Below, piece after piece: positions 13,291 to 24,894 of a stretch of DNA of 64,000 bases. Each line of letters starts with the position of its first letter. Positions within the stretch are counted from its first letter, which is position 1. The position numbers and the translations under genes are program-made. Source of the DNA: Coprinus comatus (lineage: Eukaryota; Basidiomycota; Agaricomycetes; Agaricales; Agaricaceae); the NCBI GenBank assembly GCA_034638255.1, contig JAWPGT010000021.1, positions 186,001 to 250,000 of the forward strand, given 5' to 3'. Under the pieces are notes generated by a model. The model did not search any database and had not been told where the DNA came from. It saw only the letters and a program-made list of their open reading frames with translations.

Positions 13291-13479
13291 ATCTGTTCAG
13301 CCTAATGAAACGATGTGAGTATAAACAGTAGAAGACGAGCGACACCTTCTGCTGGCGCGTAAGGGACGTAATGATGGCACATGCATGTTTAGTAGATTCG
13401 CGAATGATCGTGAGAATACATCATTTGAGTCTATTCTTAGAATGTGTGAGCTCCCAACGCCTTTCCAGCCTCCCAGACC

Positions 13480-15427
13480 ATGTATTTGCTCGTATTGGTT
13501 CTTCTAGTTGTCAGCGTCTCGTCAAGTTTACCTACACTTCTGTCAAAAAAGGGTATACGAGTAGTAACTCCTAGCGATGCTAAATATTCGGACATTACTG
13601 CCTCTTGTACGTACATGCCAATAGCACCACAGGCTTGACGCTCTTCAGCGAACTTCTTACATAAGTTCAGATAATCGCAGATTCATAGTACAACCAGCGG
13701 CTGTCGTATTTCCTGAAACAGTGGAACAAGTTTCTCACTCTATCAAAATTGGCTCGGGGCTTGGCTACAATGTAGCAGCACGTAGCGGAGGAGTGCATCT
13801 TGCTATCTTCTTTAATTTTAAAGTTATTGCTAACTCCTATGATTTAGCACAGCTATATCGCGAACGGGCTAGGAGGAACCAACAACTCCATAGTCATCGA
13901 CCTTGGAAACATGGATAATGTAACATTCGACAAGGCAACCAACATAGCCAGTGTAGGTACAGGAAGCCGCCTGGGAGATGTTGCCTTAGCGTTGGGTGAG
14001 TTTGGGAGGGCAATTCCTCATGGAACATGTCCATATGTCGGAATTGGAGGACATTCAGGTATGGTTATTAATCATGCAGTCTTTAGACATTAATTTCTTT
14101 TTATCGCACCCCAGCGTATGGTGGATATGGCTTTACATCTCGAATGTGGGGCCTAACTTTAGATAATATTGCCTCGATAGATGTGGTTCTCGCAAATGGA
14201 ACTATCGCCTTATCATCCGCAGATAATAATGTAGATCTATTCTGGGTGAGATAGTGCTACTAGATCTAAGTTTGATATCGGAGCTTATATTGAATCTGCT
14301 CTAATATAGGCATTGCGTGGCGCTGGAGGCTCATTTGGAATAACGACATCTGTCAACTTTCATACACGCAAATCCCCGCCTTCGGGGGTCGTCTTTACGT
14401 ATACCTGGATTTTAAATACCGCCGATGCAACCAAAGCCTTCAATCGTTTTCAAAAATTCTTACAATCTGACGAACTTCCTTCAGAGATAGGTCCCATGTT
14501 GTTCTTCTTTCCAGGCGCACCAAAGGGATTCGTGCTTTGGGGTTTGACAGGTGGTTGGTACGGAGATTCAAGTCTTCTGAAAGCCACCTTGGCACCATTT
14601 TTGGATTTGATGCCACCACCAACTAATATAATTCACCAAGAGGGGACCTTTATCGAGAGTTTAGCCTTTCCTGGTGGCGGCTTTATTAATAATCTCAACA
14701 CAAGCCTCGCACCTGACGCCTATGATACGTTTTACATGAAGTCATTAATGACTCCCAGTGACGAAGTGGTGTCAACAAAAGCTTGGGAAGCATTTGCATC
14801 GTATCTTGCGAATGAAGGGAATTCTACTACTTTGGTACTAAGTATATTTATGCTGTTGGTTGAATAGGATTCTGAAGGTTTTCATCTTTTTAGAGCTGGA
14901 TCGTGGAGATAGAGGTCTGGGGTGGCAAGAAATCGGCTATCAAAGCAACTCCTCTTGATGAAACAGCCTTCGCTCATCGATCCTCATTATTTACCTTCCA
15001 ACTCTATGCATCATCAACCACTCGAGAACCCCCGTACCCCAAGGAAGGATTTCGTTGGGTAGAAGGTTTCAATCATTCGCTCTTAATCCTACTACTGTAT
15101 TTTAACCCCACTCTCTAGGCTTAACGAGGAGCCTTACTGATAATCATCCTTCTAATTGGGATTATGGGTGAGAGGATCCTAGCAATTTCTATAAAGAATT
15201 TGTTTTCAATATAGTTGCGCAACAGTGCTTATCCGAATTATGCCGATGATAGACTGGATGATTGTATGTCAGGCTAAACTTTACTGATATTACACTTATA
15301 CTTCATTTTTGCTTTAATAGGGCAGCATCGCTACTATAACTCCCATTATCTTAGGCTTCAGTCTATTAAGACGGCCGTCGATCCACTCAATGTCTTCTCA
15401 TTCCCCACATCTATCGAACAACTGTGA
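13480..15427 (+). CDS. Secreted FAD-linked oxidase, AA7/berberine-bridge-like
   Basis: Oxidises the reducing end of oligosaccharides or other alcohols with O2, giving H2O2. The start exon has a signal peptide (MYLLVLVLLVVSVSSS), then GIRVVTPSDAKYSDITAS. Exons after it read RRFIVQPAAVVFPETVEQVS, RSGGHSYIANGLGGTNNSIV, HGTCPYVGIGGHSAYGGYGF and ALRGAGGSFGITTSVNF. The His of GGHS and the Cys of GTCPYVG are both present, the pair that gives bicovalent FAD in this family. The C-terminal exons end with NSAYPNYADDRLDDWQHRYY and PLNVFSFPTSIEQL, stop TGA 15425-15427. Eight introns were placed, all GT-AG. Length about 470-490 residues, normal. Divergent from bestrophin 1 (190 bases). Carbohydrate versus secondary-metabolite substrate cannot be decided. 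Confidence 0.88.
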
Positions 15428-15684
15428 ATAGGACATCTCCGTTCCATTGGCGTAGGGGTCATCCCATTGCCAAAATGACGTATTACATCTAGGAAGTGTG
15501 TGATGAGATGCAGTCAGGCTTGATCAGATTCGGTTCGGCAATTAAATTACGTAATGTTTCCAGCAGACCGGTTGAACTAGCACGTCGTATCCGTTCTCTT
15601 TCTACTTATTCAAACTTAAAGTTAAAAAGCTTTCATAATAAGCTCTTTTACATTCCAAAAGGAAGGCAGAAAGATACCATAGTC

Positions 15685-17563
15685 ATGTCTTACACAGAAC
15701 AATTACAGTGGAAAGGTTATGCGTAAGTCAATCAAAGGAATTCTAGATATTACGGATGATTCCGATCAGGTTTTTTTATAGAGTTCACGACACCAGCAAG
15801 TGGAATGAATTCCAATTAATTGACTTTAAACCTAAACCTGCTGGTGACTATGATGTTGACATAAAAGTCGAGTTCTGTGGTGTCTGTGGGTCTGATGTGA
15901 GTTCCTACTTCAATCAACAAAAACCTCCAGTTATTTATAATTTTTACCCTTTAGGTTCACACTATTACGGGTGGATGGGAGAAAGCACACCTTGCAAGTC
16001 CAATATAGCTAGAACCGTGGTCTAGAAAACAATCCACTGACATAGGACTTAGCCATTGATCGTTGGTCACGAAATTGTTGGAACTGTTGTGCGCGTCGGT
16101 CCTAAAGTTGAGGGAATCAAAGTTGGAGACAAAGCTGGCGTTGGGTAAGGCTTTGTGTTCTGAGTCTTGCTTATTCCTCTTTTACTCATTTATAATGAAC
16201 CGACCAGTGCACAAATTTGCTCTTGCTTCAATTGTGATCGATGTGGTAGTGATAACGAACAATAGTACGTTATCTAATTCCCTACATTGTATCTTCGAAA
16301 CTTAATGTTCATTAGCTGCCGCAAATCTATTGGCACGTATAACTCAATCTACCCTGAGGTGCTTTGCTTCGTTGACTATCCACTCTAACAATTATAATCT
16401 GAGGACTCGAAACAGTGCGGTACCATTTCTCAAGGTGGATACTCAACCGCCGTTCGTGCTCATGAGCGTTACGTTTTCCCTATCCCAGACGGGTTGAAAA
16501 TTGAGGAAGCTGCACCGATGCTTTGCGCAGGTTTGACGATGTATTCTCCTTTGGTTAGGAATGGTGCTGGGTGAGTGGGTTTCCTTGGTAATACAAGTAG
16601 AACAAAATGGATCATGGTTGACCGTTCTGATCTAGTCCTGGAAAGAGTGTAGGTATCATTGGTCTTGGTGGCCTTGGGTAAGCTCCTATTTCCGATACCC
16701 TTATTGTTATTAAACCGAAACCTCCGATAGACATTTCGGTGTCCTCTGGGCGAAGGCATTGGGATGTAAAGATATTGTGGTTTTCTCACACTCATCTAGG
16801 AAACAGGTTAGTTTTTCTTCATGATGTCGAACTTCTAAATAGTAAGAGCTTCTAATCAGGACGACGCTTTGAAAATGGGAGCTACCAAGTTTGTTGTTAC
16901 TGAAAAAGGATACGAGCGTTCAATGTATGGTTCCCTGGATCTGATCATCGTGAGTAACCTCATTCATAATCTCAACCCAATTACTGAGAACCCGTTATGT
17001 AGAGCACCGTTGATGCTGTCTCCGCCGTTCAATGGAGACCTATTATTTCTCTCCTAAAAATTCAAGGTCGCTTCATCATGGTTGGAATTCCAGATGAAAA
17101 CTTGCCAGCTTTCAGTCCCACTCGTATGTCTATGTTATTCCCTTCTGATAAACCGTTACTCAACTAAACAAACACACCAGTATTTTGGGTAATGCACCTC
17201 TCATTGGTGGATCTAAAATGTATAATCATTTTATCCTGGAATTTACCACATTTTATCTAATTTTATTCTTTTTCATAGTGGGAACAAGAAAGAAGCTATA
17301 GAGATGCTCAAGTTGGCTGTAGAGAAGCAAGTTCATCCTTGGATTGAAATGTTACCAAGTGTGTTCCCAATCCAATCCACTTTTACTTGGATTTTATCTA
17401 ACGGAATTATCTAGTGAAAGAGGTAGGAAAAGCTGTAACAAATGTCAAGCAAGGAAACGTCAAGTATCGCCACGTTTTGAAGTGAGTAGTGATCATTCTC
17501 TTTAAGCTTATTATCGCTTAGTTGAGGTTTTCCAGGATGGACATCGATAAAACTATGCTTTAA
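15685..17563 (+). CDS. Zinc-dependent alcohol dehydrogenase (CAD/Adh6-like)
   Basis: Reversibly reduces aldehydes to alcohols with NADP(H) in the cytosol. Exons in order: [32 protein letters not shown] with the catalytic-zinc Cys; [19 protein letters not shown] with the catalytic His-Glu; [17 protein letters not shown], the four-Cys structural zinc lobe; [39 protein letters not shown], the nucleotide fold; [20 protein letters not shown]; and the C-terminal [20 protein letters not shown] ending DIDKTML, stop TAA 17561-17563. About 355 residues, full length. One intron appears to be of GC-AG type (15994-16052). It lies 258 bases downstream of the FAD oxidase on the same strand, so an alcohol/aldehyde pathway link is plausible. 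Confidence 0.9.
15994..16052 (+). other. Non-canonical GC-AG intron in the dehydrogenase gene
   Basis: Joining CACCTT (15993) to CCATTG (16053) restores [12 protein letters not shown], the invariant GHE zinc motif of the family. The donor is GCAAGT, the usual GC-AG consensus, and the acceptor is TTAG. No GT donor nearby gives the same frame. Confidence 0.7.
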
Positions 17564-18167
17564 TTTGGATAACATACCTTATTACACGTAGCTAATGGGG
17601 TTTTTAGAAGCTCGAGGATACGTACGGACTACCAAGTTACAATCAATAACGCTACTATAATTTCAAAGTCTACAATGCGCAAACCAATTCCACTTCCCTG
17701 ACTCTTCTCAGTGACAAACTCACAAGGATTCGCAATACTAGAATCACCTAAACACTTCTTTGAATGTCCCACTTATCAAATATTCATGCATCATACCACG
17801 TTCCATGTGACAACAACGGTTTCATCGGTTCATTGACTACGTATACTACATACTTCCGATTTCAATATAAAACTTAATTTATATGGGGAAAATGTGAAGA
17901 TGAGGTCACAGTTATAATTTCCTTGAACTGGAAGATAGAGCGGTTGAAAAGACTTCAACCAGATATTGAACAAGTAGACTACTGTATGCATATGGTCGGA
18001 TAAACGGATATCATCAAGAGTCAATTGTAATGGCTTTCAGGGTTAATCAATTTATAGTATATATAGGAATGGGTGTATATGTACAATAGAAGAAAAAGGA
18101 TATCATATGCATGAGGGGTCATAAAAGTCATTACAGGTGTGTTTGATCTGGGACTTGGGGCAGGCGA
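17564..18167. other. Intergenic between convergent genes
   Basis: Holds the 3' flanks of the dehydrogenase gene and laccase 1. Homology to the laccase 2 locus begins near 18053, so the last ~115 bases are laccase 3' UTR/flank. No gene seen. Confidence 0.6.
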
Positions 18168-20508
18168 TCAAACTGGCACTGGTAAAGAAGAGACAATCTT
18201 GACTTCCTTCTCAGCATCGGAAAGGGCATCATAGATAGGACAAAGATCGTTCCAGGCATCTTTTGCGAGATCAGCATGGAATCGAGTCAAATTAGGCAGC
18301 ACGCACCAGGAACTGGGTTCTCCTCCGCGACTGAGTCGACGTCGGCAACGAACACGACAACCATACCCCTAGAGAAGAGGAAATAAGAAAGATACCAGCA
18401 GCTAGGATCAGAGGAGTACTTACGATTCGTGATGTTTGTTAAGATGGCTGTGGAGACATGTCAATGAAAACCGAACTCTTAACTGAGAATATTCTGACAT
18501 ACCAGTGAAGAAGCCAGGGTCCAGGGTTATCAGTGGTGAATCGGATGGTAATGTAATCGTCAACTTCTTGAGAGGTGGCGGTTACGTCGCGGCGAACAGG
18601 TGTCAGGTAGTTGGGTTGGTTGTTCTTGCCCGCACTCTTGACTACACTGAATGTATGCTATGCAGAATTGTCAGAAATGACATGGACAAGACGGAAATAG
18701 AACTTACACCATGGAGATGCATTGGGTGCTATAAAGTGAAGATTATTGTCATTGTCAGCATTGTTAAAGATATATAAATTTGATATCACACTCACAGGTC
18801 CAGCAGCGATACCACCCGGAACAGTCACTTCGATTACCTTGTCACGAGGGACAGAGAACAAGTTGCCTTCAGGTAATAGTTCTTCGGGTCTGCGAGCACC
18901 GCTGAGAATCTTGAGAAGGATTGGAACTGACGGAGGGCGATAGACTTTATCGTTTAGCTTGAATTGAGGTTCACCGGAAGCTAAGTCGACATCGAGCACA
19001 AAATTTAATGTGACATTGAAATCGGCTCCACCAGCAGTCGGGTTTCCAGGAGGGAATGGGTCCTGCGCAGGAACAAGTTTGGCTTCCTCGAGTAATACAG
19101 GGTTCTGGTTGTCGTTGGTCTGAGGATCAGAGATAGGAGCACCTCGGTAGCGAAGGATTGCAGAGTTAATGCCTCCTTCATAACCTGCTACCAACCTCGG
19201 CATCCCGTTCGAAGGGAGACTCCGAACCCAATAGTTGTCGATATTCTGGTTGGCATCCAATACAAAGGAGTAACGTTGGCCTAGTGGAAATGAGATGAGT
19301 AGTCAAGTAAGATGATACGACGACGTACCTGCGAAGATCCTAAGCTTATCCACTACTACAGGTACTGTACTTTGCCCGTCAGTCTCGATCACTTGAAGTT
19401 GATGACCATCGATTGCAAACAAGTAACTAGTTTCGCAAGCAAGTGAAACAAGGCGGAAGCGGTACCGTTTTCCCTTTTCTACGTTCACGATGGAAAGGTC
19501 AACATTCGGTCCATCGGGATAGCGTCCTTTGCCGTTGATGAGAGTGGATTCGGGGAGGGGGAAGCCAGGAATAGAAGGGAAGGGCGTATGGTACCTGTAA
19601 AAGTAAGTCAGAATGAACATATGAAAAGACAGCGAATGGCCTACCAATCGGCGAGGGTAAGAACCGTTGATTCTGTTTAGAAAGGATAAGTATATTTTTT
19701 AGGCTTATAGGAAGACCCTACCATCGTCAACTAGAATCAAAAATAAGTGTCCTTTCTAACACCAGCAAGAAACGAGTAGGCATACCATCGTAGAGATTCT
19801 TGAATGGATCCTCAGGATCATATATGACGAGAGGCCCTCGTAGTCCATCACAATACTGCAGTGCTGTGCAAAGGTTTAGCATATAACAATGAAACCAAGG
19901 CTGACACTGACAGTAATGAGAATGGTACCAAAATGTCCCAGCTTGCTTTTCGCCACCTGTAAATGTATATTCAAAGGAATAATTAGGAGAAATTGGACAT
20001 TGGTTGACACCGGTTGCGCCATCAGCCCAGTTAGTTCCCCGTTGCGAGAGACCATGCCAATGCTAGAATTCACAAATTCAGAGTGGGTCCAACTGATGTG
20101 TATAAGTCAATCACTTACTACAGACGCTGCCCTCTGCATGGTAGGATCCGTGAGTTTATTAATCACATTGACCATAAAGCCGTCGCCCTTGATTTTGTTT
20201 AATTACTGGAGAGAGACATCGAAATAAGCTGAAAAAAGCACCTTGGTGGCCTGAATCAATGGTCCCGGGTGTTCACCATTGACAACAATGGCGCTATATA
20301 TTATACGCGTAAATCAATCATGTCATCAAATAGAACCCAGAACATCAGCATACGAGCGTTGGAATCCATCGGGGGCGATTAACTGATTCGTAAGAGTCAA
20401 AGTCGAGTGTGGTACGAGCACCGAAGCAAGCGTATAGGTACTGGCACCTAAAAGAGCGACAAAAAGAGAGTGGGGCATTCCTAAGCGGGGTGAGGTCGTA
20501 AATGTCAT
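18168..20508 (-). CDS. Laccase 1 (multicopper oxidase, atypical L4 motif)
   Basis: Secreted phenol oxidase reducing O2 to water with four coppers. Signal peptide in [21 protein letters not shown], start ATG 20508 (an upstream in-frame ATG at 20574 is less likely). Copper regions: L1 [20 protein letters not shown]2 [11 protein letters not shown]3 HPMHLHG-HTFSVV, L4 [16 protein letters not shown]. The middle exons carry [20 protein letters not shown] and [19 protein letters not shown]-terminus [13 protein letters not shown] to SLPVPV, stop TGA 18168-18170. All ten His and the Cys ligand positions are kept, but L4 lacks the usual I-D-W-H-L, and the axial position (10 after Cys) is Met rather than the Leu/Phe usual in fungal laccases. 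Many short introns, GT-AG. Paralogous to the gene at 60588-62920. Confidence 0.88.
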
Positions 20509-21556
20509 GAGAAAAGATGAAGATATTCGACAGCAACCGGGATCAGAGCTTAAGTATACATCCATTTGAGACATTTTAAGGAGATTCTTTAGGAGGTGGT
20601 GATAGGGATTCTATTCAAGTCTGAGCACGGGTATCGAAATAGTAAATTGTAGTGTTGTCCACGCAAGTACACAGGCTGAAACAGATCGAGACCATAATAA
20701 CGATGTAGGCTGATCGACAGTATCAGTGATCTCCTGTTTGGGTAAGTATATGGTGATAGCTTGATATAAAGAATTTTTGATGAGGAATGCCGTCTGCAGA
20801 GGGAATACCTATAACAGTTTAGTGCAGCGATGTTGTGTTGAAACTTGAAACTTGCGAACGTAGTAAATTCATCGCGTCTCGTCCGTATTTGTGGTTGTTT
20901 GGAAGAATCTCCGAAACCTCCGATGGTCTCACCGTCTCAGCCGTTTGCAACAACTAAAACTCAAGGTTAATATACCAAGGCTACATTTATAATATACGAT
21001 AAGACTACAGGCAGCAGGATGAGGGAACTCTTGCGAGAGATAGCCTGTCGCATTGTTAACGAGAAAGAAATCCAAGTCGCCGACTTTCATACTGGAATAA
21101 CTTGAACTTTGAAGTATTTGAAAGCTAATTAAACCAGTGATTGTATGTGGTCTACTCGGCTACTGTTGGCCGGACCACGACGACCTTGCTATTTTTACCT
21201 ATTGATGGCGACGGTGTTGTTACTACCAGACAGTATCTAAAGGCGTGAAAGTCGAGTCAAATACACTATAAACCTATAATTACAAAGTCCATTTTAGTAC
21301 AGCAAGCAGGTAGTAAACAAAAATAACAATTATACAACGTAAGCGTGTCCATCAAAAGGAGGGTAGTAAGGTCGAATTCCGGGTTATCAAAAAGAGAAAC
21401 AAACAGTGTCTACTGATAGGCGGGTGCCATGGGATTTGGTTTAGGTTTTAATTGGAGGGGAAGTACTGGACTGCGATCAAGTTGGCCCACAACGCCGGTA
21501 GCAGAAAACAATGTTTGGTCATCGTATACGGTAGAACCTGACCGGCTGGGAAGACT
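20509..21556. other. Intergenic; laccase 1 promoter region
   Basis: The laccase-proximal ~130 bases resemble the matching region of laccase 2. The rest holds no readable gene; I searched the plus strand here for a divergent small secreted protein like those beside laccases 3 and 4 and saw none. Confidence 0.5.
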
Positions 21557-22465
21557 TCATAAATCTTCCTTTGTCACAACGTTGTTCATCGAAGACTTTC
21601 TCCCTTTGGATAGGTACCAACGTGCGTAAGAGCGATGATTGTCATGAATGGATTCAATGGATTTGATAGAGCCTGTACGTTCAATGTGTGACACTTTCGT
21701 TGATGATCGTAACAATCCATCCGGATTCCGATTTGCTCGTGCCATGAGAAGGTTACTAACAATGAGAGTTTCTCCTCGTTGTAGTGCAAATTCATCCACA
21801 TTATTTCCAGTTTGGCTGGTCAGTGGAGGAAGATATGCGATTGGGGGAGTGTTTGGTGGTGATGATGCAGCAGACTGTGATGTTTGTGAATAGAGTGATA
21901 TAGATGACGTAGGGCTCGATGGAGTTGGTTTGAATAGCGCAGCGTTGATAATGGGATCCAGAACAGCATTCTCACTTGACTTCGGCGGAAGTGCGTGATG
22001 AATTTGCTGAGAATTGGATATACGCAGAGGTGACAGGACAGGTCGAAGTGGGGTTTGAGAGGTGTCGTCTGAATAATGCAAGGTAGGAGGAACGAAAGAA
22101 TCATCCTTGTTGGAGGGAGTATGAATCTCGCTGGGTCTGTCCAAGAAATCCTCATTGCCGTGACTCATAGAGTAAGGGTACGTTTTGGAATGGGGGAGGT
22201 AGGCCGGATAGTATTCAATCACGTCCACATCATCTTCTACGTATCTGTTGAGCAGAGGGTTTTTGCTTCCTTTTTGTTGAGAAGTTGTGGCCCGTTTCTT
22301 TTCTCTGATCCTCCTGTAGACATAGTTGATAAAAAACCCAGCAAGGATGACAAGAAAGAGAGCTGCGACGGCGATGATTATTATTAAGGTTGATCCGCCT
22401 AAAGTGTTTCCTGCCTCGGTGCTAGCACTTCGTGTTTGAAGTCCTGCAAAATTTGTTGGCGACAT
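21557..22465 (-). CDS. Single-pass membrane protein, unknown function
   Basis: Intronless frame of 302 residues with true ATG at 22465. Residues 1-25 form a short, Ser/Thr-rich outside segment; residues about 26-50 form one strong transmembrane helix (TLIIIIAVAALFLVILAGFF) followed by a basic stop-transfer stretch RRIREKKR; the rest is a low-complexity cytosolic tail rich in Ser, Pro and Thr, with TPSSPTSSISLYSQTSQS typical of phosphorylation-rich tails. No catalytic domain seen. The architecture resembles fungal type-I stress-sensor-like or signalling anchors, but without a sensor domain; an upstream exon carrying a longer extracellular part is possible. Unlike its neighbours it has no introns. 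Confidence 0.65.
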   Translation of the reverse strand: MSPTNFAGLQTRSASTEAGNTLGGSTLIIIIAVAALFLVILAGFFINYVYRRIREKKRATTSQQKGSKNPLLNRYVEDDVDVIEYYPAYLPHSKTYPYSMSHGNEDFLDRPSEIHTPSNKDDSFVPPTLHYSDDTSQTPLRPVLSPLRISNSQQIHHALPPKSSENAVLDPIINAALFKPTPSSPTSSISLYSQTSQSAASSPPNTPPIAYLPPLTSQTGNNVDEFALQRGETLIVSNLLMARANRNPDGLLRSSTKVSHIERTGSIKSIESIHDNHRSYARWYLSKGRKSSMNNVVTKEDL

Positions 22466-23184
22466 GGATGTTGAAGAAGAGTTATGAAATACATTGAGAG
22501 GTGGTACGGGTCTAATATGGCCGCCATACAGACGGGTTACATTTTTGGTTGCACAGCTCCCCAGTGCGCAGGCCCACTAATACTCGCAACTTGAAACAAG
22601 CAGCACAGCGGTCTGACATGCCGCCTCGGCCGGTTGTCACGTGCAATCCGTTTCCACGCACCTGGTCTTCCTCACCCCTATACCAAGCTACTTCGTTCCT
22701 ACTCATAACATGATATGAGTCATGTGGCCTATTCCTAAACCGCAAAGGATATTATTGCTTGTGTAGGCTCGTTGCAACGCAAATTGAAGAACATTTCAGC
22801 CAGGATATGAATCAGACTTCCTGGACACAGCCCTGCCTGAGTGCTGTGGCGTCCTTCAGACTTCTAAATCTTCATGTCGTAACTGGATGATTATCTCTAC
22901 AAAAGCTCGCAATGAAAGTCGCACCACTCATTATAGATCCAGCCAAGGAAATATACTCGGAGCATTCAACATTCAACTCTATAACTTCGACTTTGAAACT
23001 ATGAAACCTTGTTGAGTTTGGAACCAAAGGGCTGACGAGCGGAGTTAGAGCTAACCTAATTTTACCGTGGGGCCGGTATCGGCCGACTAGGACCAGAAAA
23101 AACTACGACACCTCTTGCAACCTACGTGCAACTGTAACGAACGGCTTTGATACTAAAAACAAAACTTGCAGTGTTACCAACGCG
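22466..23184. other. Intergenic, no gene seen
   Basis: Short frames only. Contains the presumed divergent promoters of the single-TM gene (minus) and the Cmc4-like gene (plus). Confidence 0.45.
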
Positions 23185-23526
23185 ATGCGAACACCTGTAC
23201 GCTACCCTACAAATAGCTCACCTTACTCCTTTCTTACCATATGATCATAAATACCAGACTGCACCTTGTCAAGCCGCAGGTAGGCATTTTAACATTAATT
23301 GAAATCATTGATATAAAGCTTACAGTAAATTCTCGAAAAAGCTTGCAAACTACACGATTGTCTCAACAAGTATACATACTCGCCGGAGAAGTGTGATACT
23401 CAATTACGACAACTCTATGAATGTTGTCAGAAACTTTATCAATCAAGTGGAGACAAGGCGGAATCGACGGCCTGTCCTATGCCATTTGTAGTGAAACGTT
23501 GGCTCAAAGACCACCCTCCGAAGTAA
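23185..23526 (+). CDS. Cmc4-like twin-cysteine (CHCH) mitochondrial protein
   Basis: Too short and split to appear as an open frame. The last exon reads ACKLHDCLNKYTYSPEKCD then LRQLYECCQKLYQSSGDKA and ACPMPFVVKRWLKDHPPK, stop TAA 23524-23526. Cysteine spacing and surrounding residues match the fungal Cmc4 type, a small intermembrane-space protein with paired cysteines imported by Mia40 and linked to respiratory-chain assembly. The preceding short exon gives TAPCQAA, joined across an intron ending AAAAAG at about 23344. The first exon (ATG 23185, MRTP) is my best guess from splice signals and is the weakest part; the ATG at 23241 lies in another frame. About 75 residues. Confidence 0.6.
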
Positions 23527-23771
23527 AGGAGTAAATATGTAGGAATATGCACTTATATGTATAGTGTCGCATACGATATTGTAATTCACTAGCTAACGAT
23601 AGGTATTCAAAAGCAAATCAATAACAATTTCAAAACATGCGAGAAAAAATAGTAGATCAAAAGCGATAGCAAAAAAAGAGCAATAGCAAAACAAGTAAAC
23701 AGACGAATCCAGAGCTGATTCAGGCATAATGACATAAGGCATAAGACATAAGGCATAGGAAGGGACAACAG

Positions 23772-24894
23772 TTAGTAGTAAAGTTCTTGATTGCCATCCC
23801 AGTTATAAAAATCCTGGTGAACAACGAGAAGCATAAAAATAGCGACAATGAACATACAAACTCCTGTGCAGATATTCTGGATCCACATAGGAGGCTGTTC
23901 ATTGGATTGCTTTGTGAACCAACGATGAGTAACGGTGAGGGTAACTCCGATGTTTTGGACTAGCGTGTTGTCATGTCTCCTGTGAGAAAGCTCGTCAAAC
24001 CGGGAATGGGTAACTTTTTCACTTATAAGCCAGTCCCACAATTTGAATATGGGATTATCGAAGTATTCTTTACGTCTTTGGCGGATGGTTACTGTGGTAT
24101 CAGAAGGTCGTTCTAGGTAGAACGAGAGCATCAGAATGCATACTTGTAACAACATACACTGTACGCACCGGTTAAGAGTAACGTTTTGCCATTGATAGCA
24201 AGATTTTGAACGGCAATAGCAGACAACCAATGACGATCCCCTGGTTCAAAAAGCTTGTCTCTGAGCGGATCAATGACCTAGCACGCTCAAAATGAGCACA
24301 ATCGGATATATCAATAGATTATTGAACCTTTGCATTCACGTACCGCGACATTCTCCAAACCCCATGTGGCGGCTACTTGCTTGAGATCCAGAGTTCCCTG
24401 AGGTTCGAGATAGACTTCTGCAAAGAGATCTGGGTCCGCTTTCAACTGCTTCATTCGTTCCAATGAAGTCCAAAAAAGGAGACGAATGCACCTGATGGTT
24501 ACTTAGAAGACAATTAACTGGTTATTTACGAGGTCAAGACTTACCCATCTCCAGGTAGATCCGGGAATCGGGTCCCGTGAATAATGTGGGGTGGAAGTAG
24601 CCTTCGTTCCAACTTTTCATTTACTGCAGCTTCGACATGTTCTTGAGGGGTTTTTTCAAATAATGAGACTGGTTCCGGAGGTTTATGGGTATGGACATAT
24701 CGTTGTTGTTTCCGTCGGTGGTTGCGGCGTGGATATGAGAAGCGGATTAATCGGCGGTCTTCATCTTCTTCATTGGTGGAGAGTTCTACTTGGAGAGGCC
24801 ATACCGGCTCGAAATCGATATCGGTGATCACCAAGTGCCCTGGTGAAGGCATCCCGATTGGGGGAACAATAGGACTGTACGAGTCATTTTTCAT
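23772..24894 (-). CDS. Putative membrane protein with C-terminal TM segment
   Basis: Family not recognised. The first exon (24894-24545, ATG verified) is acidic then basic (RRNHRRKQQRY), with PPHIIHGTRFPDLPGDG. Next exons read LLFWTSLERMKQLKADPDLF, QGTLDLKQVAATWGLENVA and DRHWLSAIAVQNLAINGKTL. The last exon carries a charged stretch (RQRRKEYFDNPIF) and one long hydrophobic helix NICTGVCMFIVAIFMLLVV close to the C-terminus, stop TAA 23772-23774. About 310 residues. A 5' extension is possible: a coding-like frame at 24948-25181 joins in phase through a 46-base GT-AG intron, but it has no in-frame ATG. Location and function unknown. Confidence 0.55.
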
